The notes: generated by a model not told the origin, from the sequence alone. A DNA stretch of 64,000 nucleotides from CAVQZA01 sp963724805 (GCA_963724805.1 CAVRWA010000014.1:372001-436000), one strand, 5' to 3'. Positions 16,836 to 26,439 are shown, counted from the stretch's first letter. A program made the numbers and translations.

Positions 16836-18018
16836 GCCCGCCCCCGGCCCCTGGCTGCGGCTGACCGCGCTCGGCGCGGCCGCCGCGGTGCTCGTCGCCG
16901 TCGTCTCGGGCGCGGCCGGCTTCGGCACCGCGCATCAGATGCTCGCCGCGCTCGCACTGCCTCCGCTCGTCGCCGTCGCCGTCGCCGCGCTGCTCGAGTA
17001 TCGGCGCCTGGTGGTGCCCGCCTTCGTCTCGCTCGGGCTGTTCGGCCTCGCCGCCCTGCTGACCGCGCCGGCTCTTCACCTCGCTGCCGCCGCGGCCGCG
17101 CTCGCCGCGACCACGGTCACCGCCGCGCTCGCCTTCCGCGGCGAGCCTGTCCCGCACGGCCCCTGGCGCGACTACGTGACGCTCACCAAGCCGCGGATCA
17201 TGACGCTGCTCCTGCTCACGGGCGCGGGCGGGATGTACGTCGGCGCGGAGGGAGTCCCGCCGCTCGGCCTCTTCGTGGCGACCATGACCGGCCTCGCGCT
17301 CGCCTGCGGCGGCGCGAGCGCGCTCAACCACATGCTCGACCGGGACATCGACGTGCTGATGGGGAAGCGGACGGAGAAGCGGCCCGTCGCGGCCGGTCGC
17401 GTGTCGGCGCCGCACGCGCTCGAGTTCGGGCTCGCGCTGATGGCGTTCTCGTTCACCCTGCTCGCGGGCACCGTCAACCTGCTGACGGCGACGCTCGCGC
17501 TGGTCGGCGGCCTCTTCTACGTGCTCGTCTACACGCGCATGCTGAAGCGGAGCACCTCCCAGAACATCGTGATCGGCGGCGCCGCCGGCGCAGTGCCGCC
17601 GCTCGTCGGGTACGCCGCCGCGACCGGCGACCTCACGCTGACCGCGATCTGGCTGTTCCTGATCGTCTTCTTCTGGACGCCGCCGCACTTCTGGGCGCTC
17701 GCACTGCTGATCAAGGAGAACTACGCCGCGGCGAAGGTGCCGATGCTGCCGGTCGTGCGCGGCGAGCGGGCGACCGTGCGCCAGATCCTGATCTACTCCT
17801 ACGTGCTGATCGGGATCTCGCTCGTGCCGTACCTGACGGGCTGGATGGGGCTCGCGTACGCGGTTGCGGCAGTCGGGCTCGGCGGCGGCTTCGTCGCGCT
17901 CGCCTGGCATCTCGCCCGTCACACGACACCGAAGCGTGCCGCGCTGCTCTTCCACTACTCGCTGCTCTACCTCGCGCTGCTCTTCGTCGCGATGGCGGTC
18001 GATGCGGTGATCGTCTGA
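16825..18018 (+). CDS. ctaB: protoheme IX farnesyltransferase (heme O synthase) with N-terminal membrane extension
   Basis: A 397-residue UbiA-family prenyltransferase. From about residue 115 the CtaB core is clear: YVTLTKPRIMTLLLLTGAGG, first Asp motif NHMLDRDIDVLMGKRTEKRP, and second motif KENYAAAKVPMLPVVRG. It makes heme O from heme B and farnesyl diphosphate in the membrane. The roughly 110-residue N-terminal extension holds three to four hydrophobic helices and a lone TAHQMLAALALP. It may be a remnant of a CtaA-like half, as in CtaA-CtaB arrangements, but lacks clear heme ligands. GTG 16825 overlaps the oxidase-like gene, supporting a joint role in heme-containing complex assembly. Confidence 0.9.
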   Translation: MRTEPAPGPWLRLTALGAAAAVLVAVVSGAAGFGTAHQMLAALALPPLVAVAVAALLEYRRLVVPAFVSLGLFGLAALLTAPALHLAAAAAALAATTVTAALAFRGEPVPHGPWRDYVTLTKPRIMTLLLLTGAGGMYVGAEGVPPLGLFVATMTGLALACGGASALNHMLDRDIDVLMGKRTEKRPVAAGRVSAPHALEFGLALMAFSFTLLAGTVNLLTATLALVGGLFYVLVYTRMLKRSTSQNIVIGGAAGAVPPLVGYAAATGDLTLTAIWLFLIVFFWTPPHFWALALLIKENYAAAKVPMLPVVRGERATVRQILIYSYVLIGISLVPYLTGWMGLAYAVAAVGLGGGFVALAWHLARHTTPKRAALLFHYSLLYLALLFVAMAVDAVIV

Positions 18019-18134
18019 TGGAGCTCGAGCTCGCCCGCCGCAACGCGAGCCTCGGCTGGCTCCTGTTCGCGCTCTGCTGCCTCCTCTTCGCCGGCACGAT
18101 CGCGCTCGCAGCGCTCTACCTCTCGCTCCACTGA
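18018..18134 (+). CDS. 38-residue single-helix membrane protein
   Basis: The ATG at 18018 shares a base with the ctaB stop (TGATG) and opens a 38-codon frame. It comprises a short charged N-terminus (MELELARRNASLGW), one transmembrane helix (LLFALCCLLFAGTIALAA) and a short tail. The coupling and topology suggest a small accessory subunit or stabiliser of the oxidase-like complex or of heme O synthase. No family can be named. Confidence 0.6.
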   Translation: MELELARRNASLGWLLFALCCLLFAGTIALAALYLSLH

Positions 18135-18183
18135 CGGCTTGAACTAAAGCTTTCCCAGCGTTCAGGCCGATGCCCCTGCTGGC

Positions 18184-19830
18184 ATGTTTCGCGCCCGTTT
18201 GTCTGCTGCGGTCGTCGTTTTCGGCGCCCTGATCGCCCTCGCCCTCGTGGTGACGGTGCCGCACGCCTCGGCCGTCGAGCCGTTCCCGAAGACCCCAAGA
18301 CGATGTTGACGACCGCACTTCGCGATCCACTACGCGACCGACCCGGCGAGCGCCGACTACATCACCCAGCAGCAGATGACCGACATCGCAGGCTGGGCCG
18401 AGCGCGCGTACGCCCAGTACGCGAGCTGGGGCTACCCGGCCCCGCCACCCCGGAGGCATCGTCAACCCGGGCTACATCGACATCGTGATCGCCTCGTTCA
18501 CCGACTTCGACGACAACGCCGTCCCGACGAACGCCGCGGCGGCCCAAACGTCAGGAACGATCCAGCTCACCAACGGCAGCACGGTGGGACTGCACCAGGT
18601 CGCGCACGCGGTCTTCAACCTGTTCGAGTTCGGCATCTGGCAGCCGGCCGACCTCTGGGTCGAGCAGGCGGCGGCAGAGTGGGCGGCCTTCCGCCTCGAA
18701 GACTTCAGTACGCCCGTGAAGTCTGACCTCGGCGCGTCCGACAACACGGGCGACTGCGTCGGCGGCGACTGCGGACCGTCGGCTACGACCATGCCGGCGA
18801 TCCAGGCTGGACATTCATGGAGTACCTGAGCGAGCGCTACGGGGCGGACGCGATCAAGCAGCTCTTCACCGATGGTGCGTCGCTCGGCCTCCCGGCCCAG
18901 CCGGCGACCCAGTACGTCTCTGACGTGGTCGCGACAACGGCGCGACATTCGATCCGTGTTCACCGACTACACCGTCGCGCGGTTGACGGGCAACTTCTCC
19001 ATCCTCTCGATCAAGGGACTGCTGCCGGTCGCGCAGGTCTCGGCAACGATGGGGACGGTCACTGGTCCGATCCCGTCGACGCACGTCGCGGTCAGCCACT
19101 TCGCCGCGCGTTACATCGCGCTGCGCCACATCGACGCCGGCGCGAGCGACACCGGCATGTGCTTCGCGGCGAGCCTGGCGCTAAACGTGGCCATCCCCGG
19201 CCGGCATCAGCGCGAAGCCCTACTTCTACGCGAACACGAAAGGCGCGACGGCTCAGGCGTTTTCGGTCTCCGGCAGCACAGCCTCACTCACGGTGCCCTG
19301 GAACACGTGCAAGGCGAGCGCCGACGCCTACGTGTCGCTGCCGAACCCGAGCACCGACGTCACCGCAAACGGCAAGGAGTTCGTCGATCACCGGCACGCT
19401 GACCGTGGATCTCAGCACACCGACGGCCGCGACTCTGCCGCCCGACCCGATCTACACGGGCCCGACGGTCGCCGCACCGACGACCGACGCCGTACCCACG
19501 ATCTTCGTCTACGGGGCGCAGATCATCCGAGTCTCGACCGCCGACCGCATGGTGCGGCTGATCGTGTTCTCGACCGGGGAGGGGAAGCTCCAGGCGTCGG
19601 CCGGTACGAAGAACCTCGGCACCTACCAACTCCGCGCGGGCAACAACGACATCCGCTTCAAACTGCCGCAGTCGATCGTGAACGCGCTCCGCAAGCCCGC
19701 CGGGCGGACGGTGAACGCGTCTGTGCTGACGCTCAAGTTCCTCTCTCCGGGCGGAGCGGCCGGAGTCACGGTCTCCCGCAAGCTCGCCCTCGTCAAGCCC
19801 CCGGCTCACAAGAAAGCCAAGAAGGACTAG
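18184..19830 (+). pseudogene. secreted protein with degenerate zinc-peptidase motif, multiple frameshifts
   Basis: ATG 18184 opens a signal peptide (VVVFGALIALALVVTV) and then frames change near 18292, 18312, 18448, 18778, 18932-18950, 19200 and 19378. Joined, the protein reads AHFAIHYATDPASADYITQ, a helix where gluzincins have HExxH but here VAHAVFNLFEFG, then LWVEQAAAEWAAFRLEDF, MEYLSERYGADAIKQLF, and a beta-rich C-terminus ending in a Lys-rich tail. The E and second H of HExxH are replaced (A and N), so it would be catalytically dead even if in frame. Several breaks fit a single missing base in a short run. It was probably an exported peptidase-like or carbohydrate/protein-binding surface protein. 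Confidence 0.65.
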
Positions 19831-19837
19831 GAGCTCA

Positions 19838-22364
19838 ATGACCGTTCGCGCCGCCTTCATCCTCTCCGTGCTCACCGCGCTGCTCGCGCTGGCCTCGCCG
19901 TCGTTCGCGGCGACGCGGGCTACGACGGCCGCACCGACCGGGCTGCACGCCTTCCTGCTGCGCGTCGACGAGCCGCGCACGGAGGTCTTCTCGCGGACGC
20001 CGGCCTTCGCCTGGAATCCGGTTGCGGGTGCGGTGCACTACGAGTTCCAGCTCTCGACGAGTGGCTCGTTCCAGGACAGCGGAATCATCTTCGAGAACAC
20101 GACCCTGACGAGCCCCGTGGTGGCGCCCGCGCTGACGCTTCCATGGATTACCGGCACGCCGCACGCGCTCTATGCGCGCGTCCGCGCGGTGCTCGACGAC
20201 ACGAGCACCGACTGGAGCAGCTCGTTCGGCTTCGACATGCAGCCGCCCCCGCCGCCCACGCCCCTGCCGAGCTATCCCGGCCTGCTGCGCTGGACGCCGG
20301 TGGACGGCGCGGTCGGCTACGAGGTCTGGTTCGTCGACATCCCGAAGACCATCCAGGTGACCACGAACGTCGCGGACGAGCGCGAGTTCTACACCTTCCA
20401 CCAGGCCGCGTCCTGGCTCGGCCAGGTGCGCTGGCGGATCCGCGCGGTTCGCGACGACTTCAACAAGCGGCTGAACGGCCTGCCCGTCGTCACGCACGGC
20501 GCGTGGAGCCCCGTCTACAGCTCCGTCAACCCGCCGTTCGTCGTCGGCGCGCTGAAGCCGACCGCGACGGTCTCGGACGTCGTCTCGACGGGATCCTCCT
20601 CGTCGCCGGCCCAACGGCTCATGCCCGCCTTCGTCTACGGCGGAAACCAGTCGTTCCTCTCGACGAGCAGCGAGCTCTACCGCGTCTACGTCTACACCGA
20701 CCGCGGCTGCCTGAACCGCGTCTTCACCGGCGCGATCGTCGGCAGCCCGGCGTACGCACCGCGCTTCAGTGGCCCGCTGGCGCTGCCGCAGGCGACGGGC
20801 TCTGTCACGTCTGCGCGTGGCGCCTACCTCTCCGATGGGCCGGACGGAGGCAGCTACACCTGGGACGGCGAGAAGGTGACCGCGAACGAAGCCCTTCCGC
20901 CCGTGACGGCCACGGTCGGGCTCCCCGGAGGAGCCACCACGACCACACCGACTACGCCGACCACTCCCACGAGAGCCCACCACGCCCACCACCCCGACGA
21001 CGCCCACTACTCCGACTACTCCGAGCACCGGCTCGGGCGCGGGAGCGATCCAGCTGCTCAATCTGACTGGCACGATGGGGCCGCCGATCGACCTCTGGGA
21101 TACCGACTGGGTCAACGGCGGCGGCTACTACTGGACCGTCGTCGGCGTGGATGCGAAGGTACCCGGCGCCCTCGTGACGTCTATCGCGGGCCCGCTCAAC
21201 ACGACTTCGATGCCGGTCGCCAACGCCTCCGGGTTCGCCGTCGGCGACCTGATCATGATCGGTGGACCCGGCAACACCGAGCCGGTGACGATCGCCGCGA
21301 TCGCCGGTGACACGATCACGCTCAGTGCCGTGCCGAAGCTCTTCCACTTCGCCGGTGAGCCCGTCACGCGCACGACGGGCACGATCCGGTACACCGACTC
21401 CGAGCTTTCGCAGGACGTCTGCGCCGCCGGCCGGATGATGCGCTTCGGCAAGGCGAGCGAGCCGGCCCTCACCGCAAGCGGCGAGCTGTTCGCGACCGGG
21501 CTCTCGCCCAAGGGCAAGCTCGCGTCGGCGAACGACACCCGTGCGTTCTACGGCGCGCCACTCGTCGCCTGGACGACGGCGCTCGGCGCCGAGGTCTACG
21601 AGGTGCAGTGGAGCAAGACGAAGGTGCCCTTCAAGCCCGAAACCGATCCCGCGACCAACGCGCTGGGGATGATGACGCTCAACACCGCCGAGGTACTCCC
21701 GCTCACGTCGGGCACCTGGTACTACCGCGTGCGCGGCTTCGACTACTCGCTGCCGACCGGCGCGCAGGCCATGTCCTGGTCCGACCCCCAGCAGATCGTC
21801 GTCAGCAAGCCGACCTTCGCGATCATCGGCGGCACCGCCACGATCGGCACGACGTCCTACCGTGTCCCCGCCGGCGGCTTCTCGGTCAGCGTGCCTTCCA
21901 CCTGGGCGGGGATCGACCGAAAGGCCGCAGGTGTCGCGCTAAGGACCAAGCCGGCTCTCGTCGCGTACCTGGGCCCGAAGCTCAAGGGACTCGCATCGGG
22001 CGGCTCGTCGCTGCGGTTCGTCGCGTACGACCCCAACGGGCCGACGGTCTCCACCGCCCTCGTCGTGCAGGCGTCGGCCGACCGGAACGCATACAGGCGC
22101 TCGGCCTGGCTCCAGAGCGTGACCGCGCAGGCGAGGAAGCTCGGGAGCTCGGTGAGATGCGCCCAGGTCTCTCTCCCGGCAGGCCCGAGCATGCGGTGCA
22201 CGTACACGGGCAAGGCACAGGGGCACGCGGAGGCGGCGGTCGTCTACTTCCTCCAGCATCGCGGCGGGACGTACTCGCTCACGTTCACCAGCTCGCCGGG
22301 CGCGGCGCACGCGAAGGCTCCCGTCTTCGCCAAGGCCGCCCGTTCGTTCCGCTTCACGAGCTAG
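19838..22364 (+). CDS. large secreted multidomain protein with Thr/Pro linker, one frameshift
   Basis: ATG 19838 follows GGAG and opens a signal peptide (AFILSVLTALLALASPSFAA). The N-terminal half has two fibronectin type III-like units (FAWNPVAGAVHYEFQLSTSG, then LRWTPVDGAVGYEVWFVDIP). A Thr-Pro repeat linker lies around 20940-21040, where one base appears missing near 20973. In the correct frame the linker continues into LNLTGTMGPPIDLWDTDWVN. More Fn3-like sequence follows, and the C-terminal roughly 150 residues resemble PsbP/LpqN-type domains (GGFSVSVPSTWAGIDRKAAG ... SLTFTSSPG). The total is about 841 residues. It is likely a surface or matrix protein binding polymers or proteins; no enzyme motif was found. 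Confidence 0.7.
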
Positions 22365-22379
22365 CAGATCGCTCACCTA

Positions 22380-22401
22380 GGCTCGGGACGCGTCTCGAGC
22401 C
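22380..22401. terminator. 9 bp hairpin after the secreted Fn3-like gene
   Basis: GGCTCGGGA and TCTCGAGCC pair around a CGCG loop, with one G-T wobble. It sits 16 bp past the stop of the gene ending at 22364 and before the start at 22440. There is no U-tract, so termination is only suggested. Confidence 0.45.
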
Positions 22402-22439
22402 GATCTCGTGTACCGTTCGACCGTTCGCGAAGGGTCCCC

Positions 22440-24299
22440 ATGCGTTCTCAGCCGTCAGCGTATCTCCGCGTTCTAGCGCGCCCTTCCCTGGCAGGGCTCC
22501 TCGCCCTGCTCGGCGTCGCCCTTGTGGCGACTGTGGTCGCGTCGCCGTCGCACAGCGCGCTCGGGGCGTGCGGGCTGCCGACCGACGCGCCGCTCTGGAT
22601 CGACTACGGCGAAGGCTCGGTGAGGCCGGATGTCCGCTCGGTCCTGGCGCATCCCGGGGTCGTGGTGACGACGAGCGGGACGGCTGTACCCGCCGACTAC
22701 CGGAGCAAGGGGGCGGCGACCACATACTTTGTCCTCCACCTCGACCGGATCGTCGGCGACCCGTCCGACCCCGCCGATCCCACCACGATTCCGGCCGCTG
22801 CGGCCAAGCTGCTGACGCAGGCCCAGCAGTCCTCCGACTGCAGCACGCCGTGGATCGCGCTCAACGAGCTGCTCGGGTCCCAGGCAGCGGCGCCGTGGAC
22901 TCCGACGACCGCCCAGTACCGCGCCGATGTGCTCGCGCTCGTACAGGGTCTGGCGGCCGGCGGCGGGCATCCGGCGCTGTTGGTGCACGGGAACCCCACG
23001 GTCGCCGGTGCGACCGCGGACTGGTGGCGCCAGGTCGCGCAGTCGGCCGACATCGTCTACGAGGCCTATTACGACGCCTCTCGCATCTACCCGATGGGCC
23101 CGGTGATGGGAAACCGGCGCATGCGCCTGGGAATCAGGAGCGTGGTCGCGCACTTCGAGGGCGCCGACGTCGCGGCGGCACGCCTCGGGATCATGCTCGG
23201 CTTCCATTCCGCCCAGACGCCCGGCATCGCCGGCCGGCAAGGCCTGGAGCCTACGGAGGCGTGGCTACGGGTGGTGAAGTGGGAGGCGCTCGCGGCGCGC
23301 CAGGTCGCGACCGAGGAGCACCTGACCTCGATCTGGTCGTGGGGCTGGGGGACGTTCGGGCCCGAGAGCGTCGACGAGGACAAGGCGTTGGCGGCCTGCG
23401 CCTACCTCTGGACGCGCGATCCGGCCCTGTGCGACGCGCCGACCGCGGCCGGGACAGCCCAGGCGGCCTTCAACACCTCGACCGTGGAGGGCCAGATCGT
23501 GCTGCCGAAGGGCGCCCAGTGCACCTTCGCGGGCGGCCATCTCTGGCAGGCGGCAGTGGAGCGGCTGACGCCGTTCACGCGGGAGCAGCGCATCGCGGTG
23601 ACGGCGCTTTTCGCCCGTGCGTCCCTCTCGAGGGCCGTCCAGGTGAGACAAGCGGACGTCCTCGCAGCCGAGCAGGCCGCGATCAAGCGCGCCTTCCACG
23701 GCAAGAGGCCCGCCTACGAGCGGGCGCTCAAGCGGCGGCACGCGACCGTCGAGATCGCGCGCGGCGTGATCGGCGACGAGCTGCGCCGGCGCGCGCTCGC
23801 CGCGTCGCTCGCCTCGCAGGGCTCGAGCGAGACGACGTTCTCCTGGATCGCGGCGCGCGAGACGGACCTGGCCGCGACCGCGACCTGCCTCGGCGACGTG
23901 CTCCCCGGCAGCGGTGACTTCCCGTTCAGCGACGCGCGCGACATCGGCGTCGTGCCGCTGCCCGCGCTGCTGCCGTTCCTCTTCGCCGACCGCACCCCGC
24001 CGACGGCGCCTGCCCAGCCGGTCGTGACGGCGGCCGACGCCGGGCCGACCCTCACCTGGACCGCCGGAGCCGAGCCGGATCTCGCCGGCTACGACCTGTT
24101 CCGTGCGCTCAACGGCGGAGACTACTCGAAGCTGAACACGCCGCCCGTCGAGAGGCTCACCTACGTCGACCGGACGGTCCCGAAGGACCAGACAGCCACC
24201 TACGTGATCCGCGCCCGCGACTCGTCGGGCAACAGCAGCGCCCCCTCACCCGCGGCGGCGGCGCCCGTGCCGGTACCCGCGCCGGCGCCGACACCCTAG
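22440..24299 (+). CDS. secreted protein with TIM-barrel-like region and C-terminal Fn3 domain
   Basis: A 619-residue exported protein with signal peptide (RPSLAGLLALLGVALVATVV). Residues about 50-270 have a glycosidase-like look: WIDYGEGSVRPDVRSV, an ALNELLG strand end, and DIVYEAYYDASRIY. The NE pair could be a catalytic acid of a clan GH-A-type barrel, but this is not proven. Residues about 330-480 are alpha-helical. A fibronectin type III domain (about 515-600; PTLTWTAGAEPDLAGYDLFR) and a Pro/Ala-rich tail end the protein. It could act on or bind an extracellular polysaccharide. It is monocistronic, between another secreted gene and hisN. Confidence 0.65.
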   Translation: MRSQPSAYLRVLARPSLAGLLALLGVALVATVVASPSHSALGACGLPTDAPLWIDYGEGSVRPDVRSVLAHPGVVVTTSGTAVPADYRSKGAATTYFVLHLDRIVGDPSDPADPTTIPAAAAKLLTQAQQSSDCSTPWIALNELLGSQAAAPWTPTTAQYRADVLALVQGLAAGGGHPALLVHGNPTVAGATADWWRQVAQSADIVYEAYYDASRIYPMGPVMGNRRMRLGIRSVVAHFEGADVAAARLGIMLGFHSAQTPGIAGRQGLEPTEAWLRVVKWEALAARQVATEEHLTSIWSWGWGTFGPESVDEDKALAACAYLWTRDPALCDAPTAAGTAQAAFNTSTVEGQIVLPKGAQCTFAGGHLWQAAVERLTPFTREQRIAVTALFARASLSRAVQVRQADVLAAEQAAIKRAFHGKRPAYERALKRRHATVEIARGVIGDELRRRALAASLASQGSSETTFSWIAARETDLAATATCLGDVLPGSGDFPFSDARDIGVVPLPALLPFLFADRTPPTAPAQPVVTAADAGPTLTWTAGAEPDLAGYDLFRALNGGDYSKLNTPPVERLTYVDRTVPKDQTATYVIRARDSSGNSSAPSPAAAAPVPVPAPAPTP

Positions 24300-24317
24300 T
24301 CCGGTCAACGGCACAGA

Positions 24318-24323
24318 TAGGCT
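24318..24323 (+). promoter_or_regulatory. -10 box TAGGCT six bases before GTG 24330 (leaderless)
   Basis: TAGGCT ends exactly six bases before the GTG start of the hisN-like gene, which places the expected transcription start on or beside the start codon. No Shine-Dalgarno is present. This is one of the best leaderless-promoter cases in the window. Confidence 0.5.
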
Positions 24324-24329
24324 CGGGCC

Positions 24330-25061
24330 GTGGCGTCGGATCTCGACCTCGCCTTCCAGCTCGCCGACGCGGCCGACGAGCTGACGCTCGCACGCTTCCG
24401 GGCGCCCGACCTGCGCGTCGAGACGAAGCCCGACCTCTCGCCCGTCTCGGAGGCCGATCATGCGGTCGAGGAGGCGATCCGAACCGTGCTCGCGCGCGAG
24501 CGGCCCGACGACGTGGTCGTCGGCGAGGAGTACGGCCACGACGAGGGCGACGGGCGCCGCTGGATCGTCGATCCCATCGACGCGACCAAGAACTACGTCC
24601 GAGGGATCCCGCTCTTCGCAACGCTGATCGCGCTCGAGGACGAAGTCGCGGTCGTCTCGGCGCCGGCGCTCGGGAAGCGCTGGTGGGCGACGCGGGGCGG
24701 GGGTGCGTTCGCGGACGGCGAGCCGATCGCCGTCTCGAAGGTCGCGCGGCTCGAGGACGCCGTCCTCACCTACACGAGCCTGCGCGACTTCGACGAGCCG
24801 TTCTTCGCGCTGGCCCGCCGCGTGTGGGCACCGCGCGGATTCGGCGACTTCTGGCAGTACATGCTGCTCGCCGAGGGCTGCGTCGACGTCTCGGTCGAGG
24901 CGTCGGCCAACCTCTGGGACCTCGCGGCGCCGAAGCTGATCATCGAGGAGGCGGGCGGACGCCTCACCGACCTCGCGGGGAACGACACGGCCGGCGGAGG
25001 GAACGCGCTGGCCTCGAACGGCCTCCTCCACGAGGCGACGCGCGAAGCGTTACGTCTCTAG
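24330..25061 (+). CDS. hisN: inositol monophosphatase-family protein, likely histidinol-phosphatase HisN
   Basis: A 243-residue member of the IMPase superfamily. It has the metal-binding motif WIVDPIDATKNYVRGIPLF, GEEYG upstream for the second acidic site, and ANLWDLAAPKLIIEEAGG for the C-terminal metal motif. The KNYVRG form is typical of actinobacterial HisN, which removes the phosphate from L-histidinol phosphate. The his operon at 45-50 kb has no HisB-type or PHP histidinol phosphatase, so this gene can complete the pathway. Generic inositol-phosphate or FBP phosphatase activity remains possible. The 3' end overlaps the convergent DUF4349 gene by 12 nt. Confidence 0.8.
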   Translation: MASDLDLAFQLADAADELTLARFRAPDLRVETKPDLSPVSEADHAVEEAIRTVLARERPDDVVVGEEYGHDEGDGRRWIVDPIDATKNYVRGIPLFATLIALEDEVAVVSAPALGKRWWATRGGGAFADGEPIAVSKVARLEDAVLTYTSLRDFDEPFFALARRVWAPRGFGDFWQYMLLAEGCVDVSVEASANLWDLAAPKLIIEEAGGRLTDLAGNDTAGGGNALASNGLLHEATREALRL

Positions 25062-25919
25062 GAGACGCCGCTCTGCCCGCCGGCGCAGCGCGCGCACTAC
25101 GAGCCAGATCGCGGCGCCGACGAGGAGGATCGGGCCGGCGATCAGCGTCGCGTAGAGCGCGATCCGGCCTTCGGCCTCGAGGATCCGGACGGCGGTCGAC
25201 TCGGGTTGCGGCTCCACGGGCACAGGCGCCGGCACCGGCGGCGTGCGCAGCGCGACTGCGACCGTCGAGAGGCGCGCGCTCCGCAGCTCGCGCTGGAGCT
25301 GCACCTGCGCCGTCTCCTTCGCCGCGCCGGTCGACTCCTGCACGCGCTTGCGCAGCGCCTCGATCCGCCGCTGCACGTCGACGATCACGACGTGCTGCTC
25401 GACGATGCGGCCGAGCGCGCTCAGCTCGGCGATCGCATCCTGGACGCGGGCGATCGGCACCCGGAGGACGATCGACGCGCTGCCGCTACGGCCCTGCGAG
25501 CTGAAATCGACCCTCGTCACGACGCCCCCGAGCCGCCTCCCGATCCTCATCGCCCGCTTCGTCCGGTCGGACAGTGCGGCCGTATTCGGCACCTGGAGCT
25601 GCAGGCTCGCCCGGTAGTCCTGCAGGCGGCTCGGGGTGCTGGGGAGCACAGCCGGGGCGACGCCGGGCCTCGCAACTGCACCGACGGCGCGCTCGGTCAC
25701 CGGCTCGGCCCCCGTTCCACCCGAGCCGCGGCCGGAGAGGCCGACGCCGAGGCCCGCGACCGCCGCCGCCAGCACGACGGCCAGGCCGGCTGCCAGCGCG
25801 ATCCGCCGGCTGGGCAGACGACGCGGAAGCTTCGGCTCTGCCGCGGCGATCAGGCGCACACGCTCGCGCAGGACGGGCGAGGCGGCCGGCTTCGCGGCGT
25901 GGAGGAGCTCAGGCAACAT
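25050..25919 (-). CDS. DUF4349 membrane protein, putative anti-sigma partner
   Basis: A 289-residue protein: cytoplasmic N-terminus of about 40 residues, one helix (RIALAAGLAVVLAAAVAGLG), and an external domain. The external domain has the DUF4349 pattern (YRASLQLQVPNTAALSDRTK, GGVVTRVDFSSQG, IVLRVPIARVQDAIAELSAL). A short coiled coil and a C-terminal helix near residues 255-277 follow. It starts 11 nt inside the ECF sigma gene. The arrangement of short cytoplasmic segment, helix and sensor domain directly after an ECF gene suggests it works as the anti-sigma factor or its sensor. No zinc-binding HxxxCxxC was seen. Confidence 0.75.
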   Translation of the reverse strand: MLPELLHAAKPAASPVLRERVRLIAAAEPKLPRRLPSRRIALAAGLAVVLAAAVAGLGVGLSGRGSGGTGAEPVTERAVGAVARPGVAPAVLPSTPSRLQDYRASLQLQVPNTAALSDRTKRAMRIGRRLGGVVTRVDFSSQGRSGSASIVLRVPIARVQDAIAELSALGRIVEQHVVIVDVQRRIEALRKRVQESTGAAKETAQVQLQRELRSARLSTVAVALRTPPVPAPVPVEPQPESTAVRILEAEGRIALYATLIAGPILLVGAAIWLVVRALRRRAERRLLET

Positions 25920-26397
25920 CCTCGGCCACCTCCCGCTCCAGCTTCGCGAGCGCGCGCGAGAGCCGCGTCGAGCACGCGGTCTCGCTGATCCCGAGCACCC
26001 GGGCCGCGGTCCGGCCCTCGAGCTCGAGCAGGATGCGGAGCGCGATCACCTCGCGCTCGCCCGGCGAGAGCGCCGCGAGCGCGCGCTCCAGCCGAGGTGC
26101 GAGGCCCTCGCCGAAGACCGGCTCGCTCGGCGTCTCGACCTCCCGCAGCGCATAGACGTTCTCGCGGGAGCGACGGCGCCGCTCGGCGCGGAACCAGTCC
26201 AGGGCCGTCGTGCGGGCGATCTGGCACAACCAGACGCGTGCCGAGCCGCGGGCAGGATCGAAACGCCGCCACAGGCGGAACGCCTTCTCGAACGTCTCCG
26301 CCGTGAGGTCCTCGGCGGCGGCCCGGTCGCCGGTCAGGTAGGCGAGGTAGGCGAACACGTCGTCGAGGTGCTGCTCCGCGGCAGCGGCGAAGGTCAT
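25909..26397 (-). CDS. ECF-type RNA polymerase sigma factor
   Basis: A 162-residue sigma factor with region 2 (LDDVFAYLAYLTGDRAAAED, LTAETFEKAFRLWRRFDPAR, VWLCQIARTTALDWFRAERR). Region 4 is LERALAALSPGEREVIALRI followed by a helix-turn-helix (EGRTAARVLGISETACSTRL). Regions 1 and 3 are absent, as expected for group 4. It redirects transcription in response to an external signal. It is translationally coupled to the DUF4349 membrane protein, its likely regulator. It lies 42 bp after opcA on the same strand. Confidence 0.9.
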   Translation of the reverse strand: MTFAAAAEQHLDDVFAYLAYLTGDRAAAEDLTAETFEKAFRLWRRFDPARGSARVWLCQIARTTALDWFRAERRRRSRENVYALREVETPSEPVFGEGLAPRLERALAALSPGEREVIALRILLELEGRTAARVLGISETACSTRLSRALAKLEREVAEDVA

Positions 26398-26439
26398 GTC
26401 CCTAATACGCCGCCGCGCAGCCGTGCGTCACATGCCCCG

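Noticed and set aside
20940..21040. Possible CRISPR-like or tandem DNA repeat
   Set aside because: It is a short irregular Thr-Pro coding repeat in a linker of a secreted protein, with no spacers.
21608..23917. 769-codon open frame covering two secreted genes
   Set aside because: Low-complexity Arg/Gly/Ala composition; the other frames encode signal peptides, Fn3-like and PsbP-like domains with sensible composition.
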